A stretch of 64,000 nucleotides of DNA from Stella humosa (GTDB taxonomy: Bacteria > Pseudomonadota > Alphaproteobacteria > ATCC43930 > Allostellaceae), in assembly GCF_006738645.1 (NCBI RefSeq), contig NZ_AP019700.1:756001-820000 (forward strand), read 5' to 3'. The translations under genes and the position numbers were made by a program. This document shows, one piece after another, positions 24,608-34,444 of the stretch. The notes under the pieces were generated by a model, which had not been told where the DNA came from, ran no database searches, and worked only from the letters and a program-made list of their open reading frames with translations. Position 1 is the first letter of the stretch; every line of letters starts with the position of its first letter.

Positions 24608-26395
24608 TCATTCCAGCCGCTCCAACTCGTCGATCATGCCCTCGATCACGCTGAGGCCGCGACGCCAGAAGGCGGGGTCGGCGGCATCCAGCCCGAACGG
24701 CGCCAGCAGCTCGCCATGGCGCTTGCTGCCGCCCGCCCGCAGCATGTCGAGATACTTCTCGGCGAAGCCCTCCTCGGCACCCTGGTAGACGGAATAGAGC
24801 GAGTTCACCAGGCAGTCGCCGAAGGCATAGGCATAGACATAGAAGGGCGTGTGGATGAAGTGGGGGATGTAGGCCCAGTACCACTCATAGCCCTGGCCCA
24901 GGCGGATCGCCGGCCCCAGGCTCTCGGTCTGGGTCTCGCGCCACAGCAGGCCGATTTCCTTGGCCGTCAGCTCGCCCTCGCGCCGGCGATCGTGCAGCCG
25001 GCGCTCGAACTCGCACATCGCCACCTGGCGGATGGCGGTGTTCAGCATGTCCTCGACCTTGGTGGCCAGCATGATCTTGCGCCGCGCCGGGTCGGTCTCG
25101 GCCCGCAGCATGGCGCGGAAGGTCAGCATCTCGCCGAAGACGGACGCGGTCTCGGCCAGGGTCAAGGGCGTGTCGGCCAGCAGCGGCCCCTGGCCCGCGG
25201 CCAGGATCTGGTGCACGCCATGGCCCAGCTCGTGGGCCAGCGTCATCACGTCCCGCGTCTTGCCCTGGTAGTTGAGCAGCAGGTAGGGGTGGGCGCTCGG
25301 CACGGTCGGGTGGGCGAAGGCGCCCGACGCCTTGCCGGGCTTCACCGGCGCGTCGATCCAGGCGGCGTCGAAGAAGCGCCGGCCGATCGCCGCCAGCTCG
25401 GGCGAGAAATGGGCGTAGGCGCCCAGCACCGTGTCGCGCGCCTCGGCCCAGGGGATGACGCGGTCGTCGTCGCCCGGCAGCGGCGCGTTGCGGTCCCAAT
25501 GGTCGAGCTTCTCTACCCCGAACCACTTGGCCTTCAGGGCATAATAGCGGTGCGTGAGACGCGGGTAGGACTCGCGGGCGGCCGCGAGCAGGGCGTCCAC
25601 CACCTCGTCCTCGACGAAGTTGGAGAGGTTGCGGGCCGAGATCGGGCGCGGGAAGCCGCGCCAGCGATCCTCGATCTCCTTGTCCTTGGCCAGCGTGTTG
25701 GTGACGAGCGCGAAGAGCCGCGCATTGTCGCCCAGCACCTGGCCCAGGCTCATGGCGGCCGCCTGCCGCACCGCGCCGTCGCGGTCGGACATGCGGTGCA
25801 GCACCTCGGCCATGGTCAGCTTCTCGTCGCCCAGCGGGAAGCGCAAGGCCGCCGTCGTCTCGTCATAGAGGCGGACCCATGCCGACCGGCCGGCGACCGA
25901 CTTGTCGTGCAGCAGGCGCTCGACCTCGTCGGATAGCTGGTGCGGGCGGAAGGCGCGGGTGTCGGCGATCCAGGGCGCATAGCGGGCGAGTGCGGGCGCG
26001 GCCAGCTTGGCCGCCATGTCCGCTTCCTCGATGCGGTTCAGCTCGAGCGTGAAGAAGATCAGGTCCGAGGTGATCTCGGTCACCTGCTCCTGCATGGTCT
26101 GGTAGAAGCGGCCGATCGTCTCGTCCGACATGGCGCGGGAATGGACGAGCTGGCCATAGCTCATGATCCGGCCCAGCAGGTCCTGCAGCCGCTCGTAGGA
26201 CGCCAATGCCTCTGCCAATCCGTCGCCGGAAAGGCCCGCCAGCTTGCCCTCATAGGCTGCCCGGAACGCCTTGGCATCGGCACCCGCGCGCGTGATGTCG
26301 GCCGCCAGCTCGGCCGAATCCGGGGCGGGGTAGAGGTCGCTCAGGTCCCATTCCGGGAGCGCGCCGATGGGGGCCGATGCCGCGTTGCTTGCCAT
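24608..26395 (-). CDS. pepF: Oligoendopeptidase F, M3 family (clade 3)
   Basis: A 595-residue cytoplasmic zinc metallopeptidase that breaks down short peptides. The zinc motif HELGH is at residues 388-392 and the third ligand glutamate is near 415 in 'TLAETASVFGE'. The N-terminal helical domain begins 'LPEWDLSDLYP', standard for PepF. The ATG at 26395 has AGGAC 5 bases upstream; the longer open frame upstream is not homologous. It is divergent from the acyl-CoA synthetase gene across 133 bases. The ABC1 kinase gene follows 17 bases later on the same strand, so the two may be cotranscribed. Confidence 0.93.
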   Translation of the reverse strand: MASNAASAPIGALPEWDLSDLYPAPDSAELAADITRAGADAKAFRAAYEGKLAGLSGDGLAEALASYERLQDLLGRIMSYGQLVHSRAMSDETIGRFYQTMQEQVTEITSDLIFFTLELNRIEEADMAAKLAAPALARYAPWIADTRAFRPHQLSDEVERLLHDKSVAGRSAWVRLYDETTAALRFPLGDEKLTMAEVLHRMSDRDGAVRQAAAMSLGQVLGDNARLFALVTNTLAKDKEIEDRWRGFPRPISARNLSNFVEDEVVDALLAAARESYPRLTHRYYALKAKWFGVEKLDHWDRNAPLPGDDDRVIPWAEARDTVLGAYAHFSPELAAIGRRFFDAAWIDAPVKPGKASGAFAHPTVPSAHPYLLLNYQGKTRDVMTLAHELGHGVHQILAAGQGPLLADTPLTLAETASVFGEMLTFRAMLRAETDPARRKIMLATKVEDMLNTAIRQVAMCEFERRLHDRRREGELTAKEIGLLWRETQTESLGPAIRLGQGYEWYWAYIPHFIHTPFYVYAYAFGDCLVNSLYSVYQGAEEGFAEKYLDMLRAGGSKRHGELLAPFGLDAADPAFWRRGLSVIEGMIDELERLE

Positions 26396-26528
26396 GTCTC
26401 GTCCTGATGGTCGAAGATTCCGTCTGCTGCCATATAGGGCGCCGGGCCGGCCCACGCCAATGGCCCCGCGCAAATGGCGACCGGCGACAGGCCGGCGCAA
26501 CCGCAGCTCGGGAGGGGAAGTACGGCGC

Positions 26529-28313
26529 ATGCAGTTCGATCGGTGGCAGTCCCTGCCGGCAATGCTGTTCGACGTGGCGTCGGGCCATGCCGCGCAGCCC
26601 TTCCTGGTCGCCAAGCGCAACAAGGTGTGGGAGCCGATCGACTACGCCACGGCCGTGGCGCGCATCCGGGCGCTGGCCGCGGCACTGGTGGCCCAGGGCA
26701 TCCGCCCGGGCGATCGCGTGGCGCTGGTGTCGGAGAACCGGCCGGAATGGATCATCGCCGACTTCGCGATCATGGTCGCGGGCGCCATCACCGTGCCGGC
26801 CTATACCACCAACACCGTGGCCGACCACGTCCACCTGCTGTCCAACAGCGGCGCGCGGGCGGCCATCGTCTCGACGCCGGCTTTGATGCAGCGGGTGACG
26901 GCGGCCGCCGCCCAGTTGCCCGACATCGCCTTCCTGGTGGCGATGGCGCCCGAGGCCGGGCGGCAGTCGCCGGTGCCGGTGCTGGCCTGGGACGAACTGC
27001 TGGCCGCCGGTGCCGCCCTGCCGGACGCCGCCGACGCCCGCATCGCCGCCATCGGCCGCGACGATGTCTGCTGCCTCATCTACACGTCCGGCACGGGCGG
27101 CGTGCCCAAGGGCGTGATGCTGAGCCACGCCAACCTGATGGCCAATGCCGAGGGCGCGTACCGCGCGCTGCTGACGCTGGGCGTCGACCGCGAGGTGTTC
27201 CTGTCCTTCCTGCCGATGTCGCACGCCTACGAGCACACGGCCGGCACCATGTTCCCGATCTCGGTCGCGGCCCAGATCTGGTTCGCCCAGGCGGCCGACA
27301 CGCTGGCGGCGGACATGCTGGACGCCAAGCCGACGCTGATGACGGCCGTGCCGCGCCTGTACGAGACGCTCTACGAGCGCATCCGCCGCGGGGTGGAGCG
27401 GCAGAGCCCGACCAAGCAGAAGCTCTTCGCGCTGGCCCTGGCGCTCGGCCGCAAGAAGGCGCTGGAGCCGCGCAGCCTGACCTTGTGGGAGCGGGTGCAG
27501 GACCTGGTCGTCGACCGGCTGGTGCGCGACAAGATGCGGGCGCGCTTCGGCGGCCGGTTGAAGGCGCTGGTGTCGGGCGGCGCCCCGCTGAACCCCGATG
27601 TCGGCCTGTTCTTCACGGCACTCGGCCTGCGCCTGTTGCAGGGCTATGGCCAGACCGAGGCCTCGCCGGTGATCACGGTCAACACCCCGCTGGCGCCGCG
27701 CCTGCACACGGTTGGCCCGCCGCTGCACGGGGTCGAGGTGCGCATCGCCGCGGATGGCGAGATCCTGGTGCGCGGTCCCAACGTGATGAAGGGCTACTGG
27801 CAGGACCCGGAGGCGACGGCGCGCGCCGTGGTCGACGGTTGGCTGCATACGGGCGACGTCGGCCATTTCGATCCCGACGGATACCTGATCATCACCGACC
27901 GGAAGAAGGACTTCATCAAGAATGCCGGCGGCGACATGATCGCGCCGCAGCGGATCGAGGGGCTGCTGACGCTGGAGCCGCTGATCGCCCAGGCGATCGT
28001 CCATGGCGACCGCCGTCCCTACCTGGTCGCCCTCCTGGTCCCGGACGAGGAACGGGCCAAGGAGTGGGCGGCGGCCCACGGCAAGTCGCAGGACCTGCAC
28101 CAGCTCGTCGACGACGAGGCCTTCCGCAAGGCGGTGGGCGAGGCGGTGGCGCGCGCCAATGCCGGGTCTCCCTCGTCCGAGCGGGTGCGGCGCTGGGCCC
28201 TGGTGGCCGAGCCCTTCTCGGTGCCGAACGGCCTGCTGACCCCGACCTTCAAGATCCGTCGCCACCGGATTCGCGAGGTCTACGGCACGACGCTCCAGCA
28301 ACTCTATGATTAG
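26529..28313 (+). CDS. Long-chain acyl-CoA synthetase (AMP-forming, FAA1/FadD15 type)
   Basis: A 594-residue adenylate-forming enzyme that activates fatty acids to CoA esters. The ATP P-loop is 'YTSGTGGVPKGVM' at about residues 185-197 (the usual third T is G here). 'LLQGYGQTEASPV' is the A5-like motif, 'WLHTGDVGHFDPDGYL' and 'ITDRKKDFIKNAGGDMI' are the A7-A8 hinge region. The insertion 'RQSPTKQKLFALALALGRKK' is typical of the long-chain group. GGGAGGGG precedes the ATG. It stands alone, divergent from pepF. Chain-length preference cannot be deduced. Confidence 0.93.
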   Translation: MQFDRWQSLPAMLFDVASGHAAQPFLVAKRNKVWEPIDYATAVARIRALAAALVAQGIRPGDRVALVSENRPEWIIADFAIMVAGAITVPAYTTNTVADHVHLLSNSGARAAIVSTPALMQRVTAAAAQLPDIAFLVAMAPEAGRQSPVPVLAWDELLAAGAALPDAADARIAAIGRDDVCCLIYTSGTGGVPKGVMLSHANLMANAEGAYRALLTLGVDREVFLSFLPMSHAYEHTAGTMFPISVAAQIWFAQAADTLAADMLDAKPTLMTAVPRLYETLYERIRRGVERQSPTKQKLFALALALGRKKALEPRSLTLWERVQDLVVDRLVRDKMRARFGGRLKALVSGGAPLNPDVGLFFTALGLRLLQGYGQTEASPVITVNTPLAPRLHTVGPPLHGVEVRIAADGEILVRGPNVMKGYWQDPEATARAVVDGWLHTGDVGHFDPDGYLIITDRKKDFIKNAGGDMIAPQRIEGLLTLEPLIAQAIVHGDRRPYLVALLVPDEERAKEWAAAHGKSQDLHQLVDDEAFRKAVGEAVARANAGSPSSERVRRWALVAEPFSVPNGLLTPTFKIRRHRIREVYGTTLQQLYD

Positions 28314-28396
28314 GCAGGTTTTGATCGCTTGATTGGGCGTCCGGGCGGATGCACCATCGGCCGAGCGCATCCCCCCGATGCTGGAGGACGGTTTCC

Positions 28397-29560
28397 ATGG
28401 CGATGGACAGGATCACGACCCGGGCGGCCTGGAAGGGCTCCGAGGTCGACTACCGGACCGAGATGATGCACCGCTTCACCGATGGCGAGGTGGCCGAGAT
28501 CGACGCCGCGCTGAAGGCCTGCGGCGAGCGCGACATCCCGGAGATCACGCCCGCGACCTTCCCGCTGCCGACCTTCGCGGCCAGGCTGTCGGCGCTGCGC
28601 GGCGAGCTGCTGGACGGGCGCGGCGTCGTGCTGATGCGCGGCTTCCCGCGGGACCGCTATTCGCCGGACGAGATGGCGCGGGTCTATGTCGGGCTCGGCG
28701 CCCATCTGGGCCAGCCGGTCGCCCAGTCCTGGCAGGGCCAGCTTCTCGGCAGCGTCATCGACATCTCGGACGTGATGGAGAAGGTGCGCGGCTACAATGC
28801 CGGCGGCGGCCAGCATTTCCACATCGACGGGTCGGCCTGCGACATCGTCTCGCTGATGTGCCTGCGGCGCGCGCTGTCGGGCGGGGCCAGCCGCATCGTC
28901 TCGGTGTCGGCCATCCACAACCAGCTACTGGATACGCGGCCCGACCTGCTCGAGGTGCTCTATCGCGGCTACTACTTCCGCAACCACGAAATGGACGCCA
29001 AATATTCGCTGTTCCCGCCACAGAGCGCGGACCGTATCCCGGTCTTCACCCAGAAGGACGGTCGGCTCACCGCTGTCATCGATTCAGGCAGCCTGCGCTA
29101 CGCGGTGCAGCAGGGCGGCGTCACCATGTCCGACCTGGAGATCGAGGCGTATGACGAACTCCAGCGGCTGGCCCGGTCGGAAGAATACTTCCTCGACATG
29201 AACTTCGAGGAGGGGGACATCCAGTTCCTCAACAACCGCGTCATCATGCATGCGCGCACCAACTACGAGGACGACGCGGATGTGACCAAACGTCGCCATC
29301 TGCTGCGCATGTGGCTGCGGGTCGACGACTGGCCGGCACGGCCGCCGCAGCAGGTGTTCCTCAGCGATGCCGATTGCAGCCACTGGCAGGCGCAGAACCG
29401 CCGGCCCTTCATGGAACTGCCGTCGCGCTATCTGGCCGAAATGGCGGCGATGCAGGAGCGTCGGCGGCGCGAGAAGACCGTGCTGACGCCGGCGGCGACC
29501 GCCGGGCGGGCGCCCAGCGCGCGCGGCTGGCACGAGGATCGCGACCGGGCGGCGGGTTGA
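28397..29560 (+). CDS. Fe(II)/2-oxoglutarate dioxygenase, TauD/TfdA family (copy 1)
   Basis: A 387-residue non-haem iron oxygenase. The iron triad is H142-x-D144 in 'GGGQHFHIDGS' and H285 in 'RVIMHARTNY'; arginines at 299-304 ('RRHLLRMWLRV') can bind 2-oxoglutarate. Such enzymes hydroxylate substrates such as taurine, betaines or phosphonates while turning 2-oxoglutarate into succinate and CO2. GGAGG lies 9 bases before the ATG. The next gene is a paralogue of the same length, about three quarters identical. Both sit directly upstream of a peptide-type ABC importer, so the substrate is probably what that importer brings in. Confidence 0.88.
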   Translation: MAMDRITTRAAWKGSEVDYRTEMMHRFTDGEVAEIDAALKACGERDIPEITPATFPLPTFAARLSALRGELLDGRGVVLMRGFPRDRYSPDEMARVYVGLGAHLGQPVAQSWQGQLLGSVIDISDVMEKVRGYNAGGGQHFHIDGSACDIVSLMCLRRALSGGASRIVSVSAIHNQLLDTRPDLLEVLYRGYYFRNHEMDAKYSLFPPQSADRIPVFTQKDGRLTAVIDSGSLRYAVQQGGVTMSDLEIEAYDELQRLARSEEYFLDMNFEEGDIQFLNNRVIMHARTNYEDDADVTKRRHLLRMWLRVDDWPARPPQQVFLSDADCSHWQAQNRRPFMELPSRYLAEMAAMQERRRREKTVLTPAATAGRAPSARGWHEDRDRAAG

Positions 29561-29568
29561 TCCCGCCG
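29550..29568 (+). terminator. Hairpin at the end of dioxygenase copy 1
   Basis: CGGCGGG (29550-29556) and CCCGCCG (29562-29568) form a perfect 7-bp stem around TTGAT, with the dioxygenase stop codon TGA inside the loop region. There is no T-tract. It could be a partial terminator or an RNA-stabilising element that lets the two paralogues be expressed at different levels. Confidence 0.35.
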
Positions 29569-29669
29569 TCCGCATGGGTGGAATGCGCCGGGTGCATGTC
29601 GGCTGTCGCTGGCATACCATGTGCACACCGGCGTCTTGGATGGGTCGGGCCTGAGCGGGAGTGCGTGCG

Positions 29670-30833
29670 GTGGAAATGAAGCGGATCGAGACACGGGCGG
29701 CCTGGAAGGGCTCCGAGGTCGACTACCGAACCCAGATGATGCATCGCTTCGTCGACGACGAGGTGGCCGAGATCGATGCCGCGCTGAAGGTGTGCGGCGA
29801 GCGCGACATCGCCCAGATCACGCGCGAGAGCTTCCCGCTGCCCACCATGGGGGCGACCCTGTCGCGCCTCCAGGACGAGCTGCTGGACGGCACCGGCGTG
29901 GTCCTGATGCGCGGCTTCCCGCGCGAGCGCTATTCGTCGGACGAGATGGCGCGGATCTATGTCGGGCTGGGTGTCCATCTCGGCCGGCCGGTGGCGCAGT
30001 CCTGGTTCGGCCAGCTGCTGGGCAGCGTCATCGACATCAGCGACATCGTCGAGAAGGTGCGCGGCTACAATGCCGGCGGCGGCCAGCATTTCCATATCGA
30101 CACGTCGGCCTGCGACATCGTCTCGCTGATGTGCCTGCGCCGGGCGCAGTCGGGCGGCGCCAGCCGCATCGTCAGCCTGTCGGCGATCCACAACACCATG
30201 CTGGAGACCCGGCCCGACCTGCTCGAGGTCCTCTATCGCGGCTACTACAACCATCACCACGAGATGGATGCCAAGTATGCGGTGACCCCGCCGCTCAGCG
30301 CCAACCGCATCCCCGTCATCACCCAGACCGACGGCCGCCTGACCGGCGTCATCGATTCCGGCAACCTGCGCTACGCCGTGCAGATGGCCGGAATCACCTG
30401 GTCGGCCGAAGAGATCGCGGCCTATGACGAGCTGCAGCGGCTGGCCAAGTCCGAGGAATACTTCCTCGACATGAACTTCGAGGAAGGGGACATCCAGTTC
30501 CTCAACAACCGCTGCATCATGCATGCGCGCACCGACTATGACGACTATCCGGAGGTGTCGCGCCGCCGCCACCTCCTGCGCCTGTGGCTGCGCGTCGACG
30601 CCTGGCCGCAGCGGCTGGCCGAGCAACTGTTCCTCACCGATGCGGACACGACAAACTGGCTGAAGAACCGGCGGCCCTTCATGGAGCTGCCGTCGCGCTA
30701 CATCGCCGAGATGACGGCGACCCAGGAGAAGCGTCGGCGCGAGAACAGCCTGCTGACGCCCGAGGTCACCTCCAGCAAGTATCCCAGCGCCAAGGGCTGG
30801 CAAGAGGAGCGCGACCGCCGCAAGGCCGGCTGA
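29670..30833 (+). CDS. Fe(II)/2-oxoglutarate dioxygenase, TauD/TfdA family (copy 2)
   Basis: A 387-residue paralogue of the preceding gene. The iron ligands are at the same positions (H142, D144, H285), and about 295 of 387 residues are identical by my count. I chose the GTG at 29670. It has GGGAG 8 bases upstream and gives 'MEMKRIETRAAWKG', which aligns residue for residue with 'MAMDRITTRAAWKG' of copy 1; the ATG at 29676 would lie too far from the ribosome site. Differences cluster near residues 50-70, 196-220 and 240-250, which may alter substrate choice. The binding-protein gene follows after 53 bases. Confidence 0.88.
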   Translation: MEMKRIETRAAWKGSEVDYRTQMMHRFVDDEVAEIDAALKVCGERDIAQITRESFPLPTMGATLSRLQDELLDGTGVVLMRGFPRERYSSDEMARIYVGLGVHLGRPVAQSWFGQLLGSVIDISDIVEKVRGYNAGGGQHFHIDTSACDIVSLMCLRRAQSGGASRIVSLSAIHNTMLETRPDLLEVLYRGYYNHHHEMDAKYAVTPPLSANRIPVITQTDGRLTGVIDSGNLRYAVQMAGITWSAEEIAAYDELQRLAKSEEYFLDMNFEEGDIQFLNNRCIMHARTDYDDYPEVSRRRHLLRLWLRVDAWPQRLAEQLFLTDADTTNWLKNRRPFMELPSRYIAEMTATQEKRRRENSLLTPEVTSSKYPSAKGWQEERDRRKAG

Positions 30834-30886
30834 CGCCGCCCGCGAGCCAGGTCGCCCGACGAAACGAACGAACAGAGAGGTCCCCG

Positions 30887-32566
30887 ATGAGCGCCAACGG
30901 TTCCAGCAAGACACCCTCCACCGGCCTGATCCTGCCGCGGCGTCGCTTCATGCAGTTGGCCGCCGCCGGCGCTGCCGCCACGGCCATGCCGGGCAGCCTC
31001 GCCTGGGGCCAGGGTGCCAAGCCGCCCAAGGGCACGCGCAAGGGCCAGGTGGTGGTCGGCATCTCGCAGGAGCCGACGGTGTTCAACCCGCTGCGCGCGC
31101 GCATCGAGGTGGACGAGGGCGTCCACATGAACCTGTTCAGCCCGCTCTGGTCGATCGACGCCAAGGGCAACCTGGTGCCGCAACTCGCGACCGAGATCCC
31201 GACCGTGGAGAATGGCGGCGTCTCGGCCGATGGCCTGAGCTGGAAGATCAAGCTGCGCCCGGGCGTCACCTGGCATGACGGCGCGCCCTTCACGGCCGAG
31301 GACGTGAAGTACACGCTGGACCTGATCAACGACACGAACTTCCCGGCGATGCTGCGCTCCGGCCACAACCAGGTGCGCGACATCAAGATCATCAGCCCGA
31401 CCGAGATCTCCTGGCGCATGGAGACGTTCTTCGCGCCCTACTTCTCGGTGCTGGCCTGGACCTACATCGTGCCCAAGCACATCCTGGGCGCCGGCGGCGA
31501 TCCCAAGGATTCGCCCTTCAACAACAAGCCGGTGGGCACCGGCCCCTTCAAGTGGGTCGAGCGTCGCCCGGGCGACCACATCCTGCTGGAGGCCAACGAC
31601 AAGTTCTATGGCGAGGGGCCGTTCATCGAGAAGCTGATCTTCAAGTACATCCCGGACCTGACGGTCCTGAAGACGCAGTTCCAGACCGGCGCCATCGACC
31701 ATATCGGCCTGCAGGGCATCACCGCCGACAACTTCGCCGAGGCCAAGGGCTATGCCGGCCGCAAGGTGCAGGCGGCACCGCTGCCCTTCATTGAGGCAAT
31801 CGTCCTCAACAACGACCGGCCCTACTTCAAGGAACTGGCGGTCCGCCAGGCGCTCTACGCGGCGATGGACAAGGCGACCATCATCAAGGACATCTTCTAC
31901 AACGTCCCGCGCCCGACCGAGACCTACCTGCCGCAGGAATCCTGGGCCTACAACACCAACCTGCCGGCGCAGAAGTACGATCCGGCCCTGGCCAAGAAGC
32001 TGCTGGACGATGCCGGCTGGAAGCCCGGTGCGGGTGGCGTGCGCGAGAAGAACGGCATGAAGCTGGACTTCACGACCTCCACCACGGCCGGCAACCATCT
32101 GCGTGAGCAGACCCAGCAGTTCCTCCAGCAGGGCTGGCAGGAAATCGGCGTCAAGGTCACCATCAAGAACTTCCCGCCGGCCGTCATGTGGGGCGACTAC
32201 TGGCGCAAGGGGCAGTTCGATACGGCCATGGCGGGCTCGGTTTATTCCGTCGGCTCCGATCCCGACCCGTCCGAGCGGCTGAGCAGCGCCTCCATCAGTT
32301 CCAAGACCGGCACCGGCCAGAACACCTCGGCCTATTCGAGCGAGGCCGTCGACAAGCTCCTGAAGGACAGCCAGACCGAGGTCGACCGCGAGAAGCGCAA
32401 GGCCAACTACCTGAAGGTCCAGGAGATGGTGCGCGCCGACCTGCCGATCCTGCCGATCTATCAGTGGAGCATGATCGAGGGCGTGAAGTCGGGCCTCGTC
32501 GGCTACGAGCCAAACGTCAACTACCGTTCCAACTGCTGGAACATCAACACCTGGTACTGGGCGTGA
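30887..32566 (+). CDS. Peptide/nickel-type ABC substrate-binding protein with Tat signal
   Basis: A 559-residue family 5 extracellular binding protein. The N-terminus carries a twin-arginine signal ('LPRRRFMQLAAAGAAAT', residues 17-33), so it is exported folded by the Tat pathway. The mature protein has the family blocks 'MNLFSPLWSIDAKGNLVPQL' and 'LSWKIKLRPGVTWHDG', then 'FTAEDVKYTLDLI'. Proteins of this family bind peptides, but also opines, glycosides and other solutes. GAGAGG lies 6 bases before the ATG. It starts the SBP-B-C-D-F transporter operon, downstream of the two dioxygenase genes. Confidence 0.92.
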   Translation: MSANGSSKTPSTGLILPRRRFMQLAAAGAAATAMPGSLAWGQGAKPPKGTRKGQVVVGISQEPTVFNPLRARIEVDEGVHMNLFSPLWSIDAKGNLVPQLATEIPTVENGGVSADGLSWKIKLRPGVTWHDGAPFTAEDVKYTLDLINDTNFPAMLRSGHNQVRDIKIISPTEISWRMETFFAPYFSVLAWTYIVPKHILGAGGDPKDSPFNNKPVGTGPFKWVERRPGDHILLEANDKFYGEGPFIEKLIFKYIPDLTVLKTQFQTGAIDHIGLQGITADNFAEAKGYAGRKVQAAPLPFIEAIVLNNDRPYFKELAVRQALYAAMDKATIIKDIFYNVPRPTETYLPQESWAYNTNLPAQKYDPALAKKLLDDAGWKPGAGGVREKNGMKLDFTTSTTAGNHLREQTQQFLQQGWQEIGVKVTIKNFPPAVMWGDYWRKGQFDTAMAGSVYSVGSDPDPSERLSSASISSKTGTGQNTSAYSSEAVDKLLKDSQTEVDREKRKANYLKVQEMVRADLPILPIYQWSMIEGVKSGLVGYEPNVNYRSNCWNINTWYWA

Positions 32567-32603
32567 TCGGCCTGGGCGGGCCGGCGCCGGCCGCGGAGGC
32601 AAA

Positions 32604-33554
32604 ATGAGCAGCTTCCTCCTGCGCCGGCTCGCCCAGAGCCTGGTGCTGCTGTGGATCGTCTCGATGATCGGGTTCGCGCTCCTGCACCTGACGCCGGGCG
32701 GTCCGCTGTCGCAATTCACCAACACTCCCGGCATGACCGACGAGGACCTGCGCCGCCTGGCGACGCAGATGGGCCTCGATCGGCCATTGCCGGTGCAGTA
32801 CCTGGAATGGTTCGGCCGCCTGCTGACAGGGGACTGGGGCCGCTCCTACCGCGACGACAACCCCGTCCTCTACGTCATCGGCTCGCGCCTGGGCGCCACC
32901 CTGCAACTGATGGTGACGGCCACCCTGATCGCGGTGCTGGTCGGCGGCGTCATCGGCGTCATCGGCGCGGTGAAGCGCTATTCCTTCTTCGACCAGCTCG
33001 TCACCATCGGCGCCATGATTGCGCTGTCGATCCCGACCTTCTGGTTCGGCCTGGTCGTCATCTACGTCTTCTCGGTGAAGCTGGGCTGGCTGCCGCCCGG
33101 CAACATATCGCCGGTCGGCAACGAGTCCTTCATCACCTTCCTGCACCATCTCATAGGACCCTCCATGGTCCTGGGGCTGGTCACGACCGCGATCTGGAGC
33201 CGCTTCATGCGCTCCTCCATGCTGGACGTGATCAACCAGGACTATGTGCGCACCGCCCGCGCCAAGGGCCTGTCGGAGCGGATCGTCCTGGTGCGCCACG
33301 TGCTGCGCAACGCGCTCCTGCCGATGATCACCATCGCCGGGCTGGAGGTGCCGACCCTGCTGTCGGGGGCGCTCGTGACCGAGACGGTCTTCACCTGGCC
33401 CGGCATGGGGCGGCTCTTCCTCGATTCCATCGGCTACCGCGACTACCCGGTGGTCATGGGCCTGCTCACCTTCACCGCGATCCTGGTGATCATCGGCAAC
33501 CTGCTGGCCGACGTGCTCTACGTCGTCGCCGACCCAAGGATCCGGCTGCAATGA
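32604..33554 (+). CDS. ABC transporter permease, DppB/OppB type
   Basis: A 316-residue membrane protein with about six helices. It begins with the characteristic 'LLRRLAQSLVLLWIVSMIGF' and carries the subunit-contact loop 'DYVRTARAKGLSERIVLVRH' followed by 'VLRNALLP'. It forms the channel with the next gene. The ATGA overlap at 33551-33554 indicates translational coupling to that gene. It lies 37 bases after the binding-protein gene. Confidence 0.93.
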   Translation: MSSFLLRRLAQSLVLLWIVSMIGFALLHLTPGGPLSQFTNTPGMTDEDLRRLATQMGLDRPLPVQYLEWFGRLLTGDWGRSYRDDNPVLYVIGSRLGATLQLMVTATLIAVLVGGVIGVIGAVKRYSFFDQLVTIGAMIALSIPTFWFGLVVIYVFSVKLGWLPPGNISPVGNESFITFLHHLIGPSMVLGLVTTAIWSRFMRSSMLDVINQDYVRTARAKGLSERIVLVRHVLRNALLPMITIAGLEVPTLLSGALVTETVFTWPGMGRLFLDSIGYRDYPVVMGLLTFTAILVIIGNLLADVLYVVADPRIRLQ

Positions 33555-34444
33555 CCGCCGACACCGCCCTGGCACCACACGGCGCGCAGACGCTGCGCCG
33601 GTCGACGCGCTACCGCACGCTGCGCCGCTTCACCCGCCATCGCCTGGCGATGTTCGGGCTGGTGGTGATCGTGCTGCTGGTGCTGGCCTGCGCCATCGGC
33701 CCCAGTCTGGTGCCCTTCGACCAGTTCCAGCTCAACATGCGGGCGCGCTTCCGCGAGCCCTTCTCGGGCCCGCACCTCATGGGCACCGACGAGCTCGGCC
33801 GCGACATGCTGGCCCGGCTGCTGATGGCCGGCCGCATCTCGCTCACCATCGGCTTTGCGGCCATGGTCATCGCGGTCACGGTCGGCACCATCGTCGGCAC
33901 GGTGGCCGGCTTCTATGGCGGGGCGATCGGCGCCGTGCTGATGCGCTTCGTCGATGCCGTGCTGTGCTTCCCCACCATCTTCCTGCTGCTGACGCTGGCG
34001 GCCCTCGTCAGCCCCGGCATCATGACCATCACCCTCATCATCGCGCTGACGGCGTGGATGGAGGTGGCGCGCGTCGTCCAGGGCCAGATCCGGGCCTTGC
34101 GCGAGCGCGACTTCGCCGTCGCCGCCGAGGCCATGGGCGCGCCCGACCGCTGGATCATGTTCAAGGAGTTGCTGCCCAACGCGGTGGCGCCGATCGTGGT
34201 CGCGGCCACGCTCATCATCGCCCGCGGCATCCTGCTCGAATCCTATGTCAGCTATCTCGGCTATGGCATCCAGCCGCCGGTGGCGAGCTGGGGCAACATG
34301 CTGGAGAAGGCCCAGCAGTACCTGACGACCGCACCCTGGCTGGCGCTGCTGCCCGGGCTGATGATCACGCTGGCGGTCTCCAGCTTCAACTTCCTGGGCG
34401 ACGGCTTGCGCGACGCGCTCGATCCGCGCAGCGAGCTGTCATGA
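33551..34444 (+). CDS. ABC transporter permease, DppC/OppC type
   Basis: A 297-residue permease. After a basic N-terminus ('[19 protein letters not shown]') it shows the DppC sequence '[20 protein letters not shown]', and the contact loop '[20 protein letters not shown]'. Its start overlaps the DppB-type stop, and its stop overlaps the start of the ATPase gene (ATGA at 34441-34444), so the whole cassette is translated as a chain. It pairs with the DppB-type subunit. Confidence 0.93.
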   Translation: MTADTALAPHGAQTLRRSTRYRTLRRFTRHRLAMFGLVVIVLLVLACAIGPSLVPFDQFQLNMRARFREPFSGPHLMGTDELGRDMLARLLMAGRISLTIGFAAMVIAVTVGTIVGTVAGFYGGAIGAVLMRFVDAVLCFPTIFLLLTLAALVSPGIMTITLIIALTAWMEVARVVQGQIRALRERDFAVAAEAMGAPDRWIMFKELLPNAVAPIVVAATLIIARGILLESYVSYLGYGIQPPVASWGNMLEKAQQYLTTAPWLALLPGLMITLAVSSFNFLGDGLRDALDPRSELS

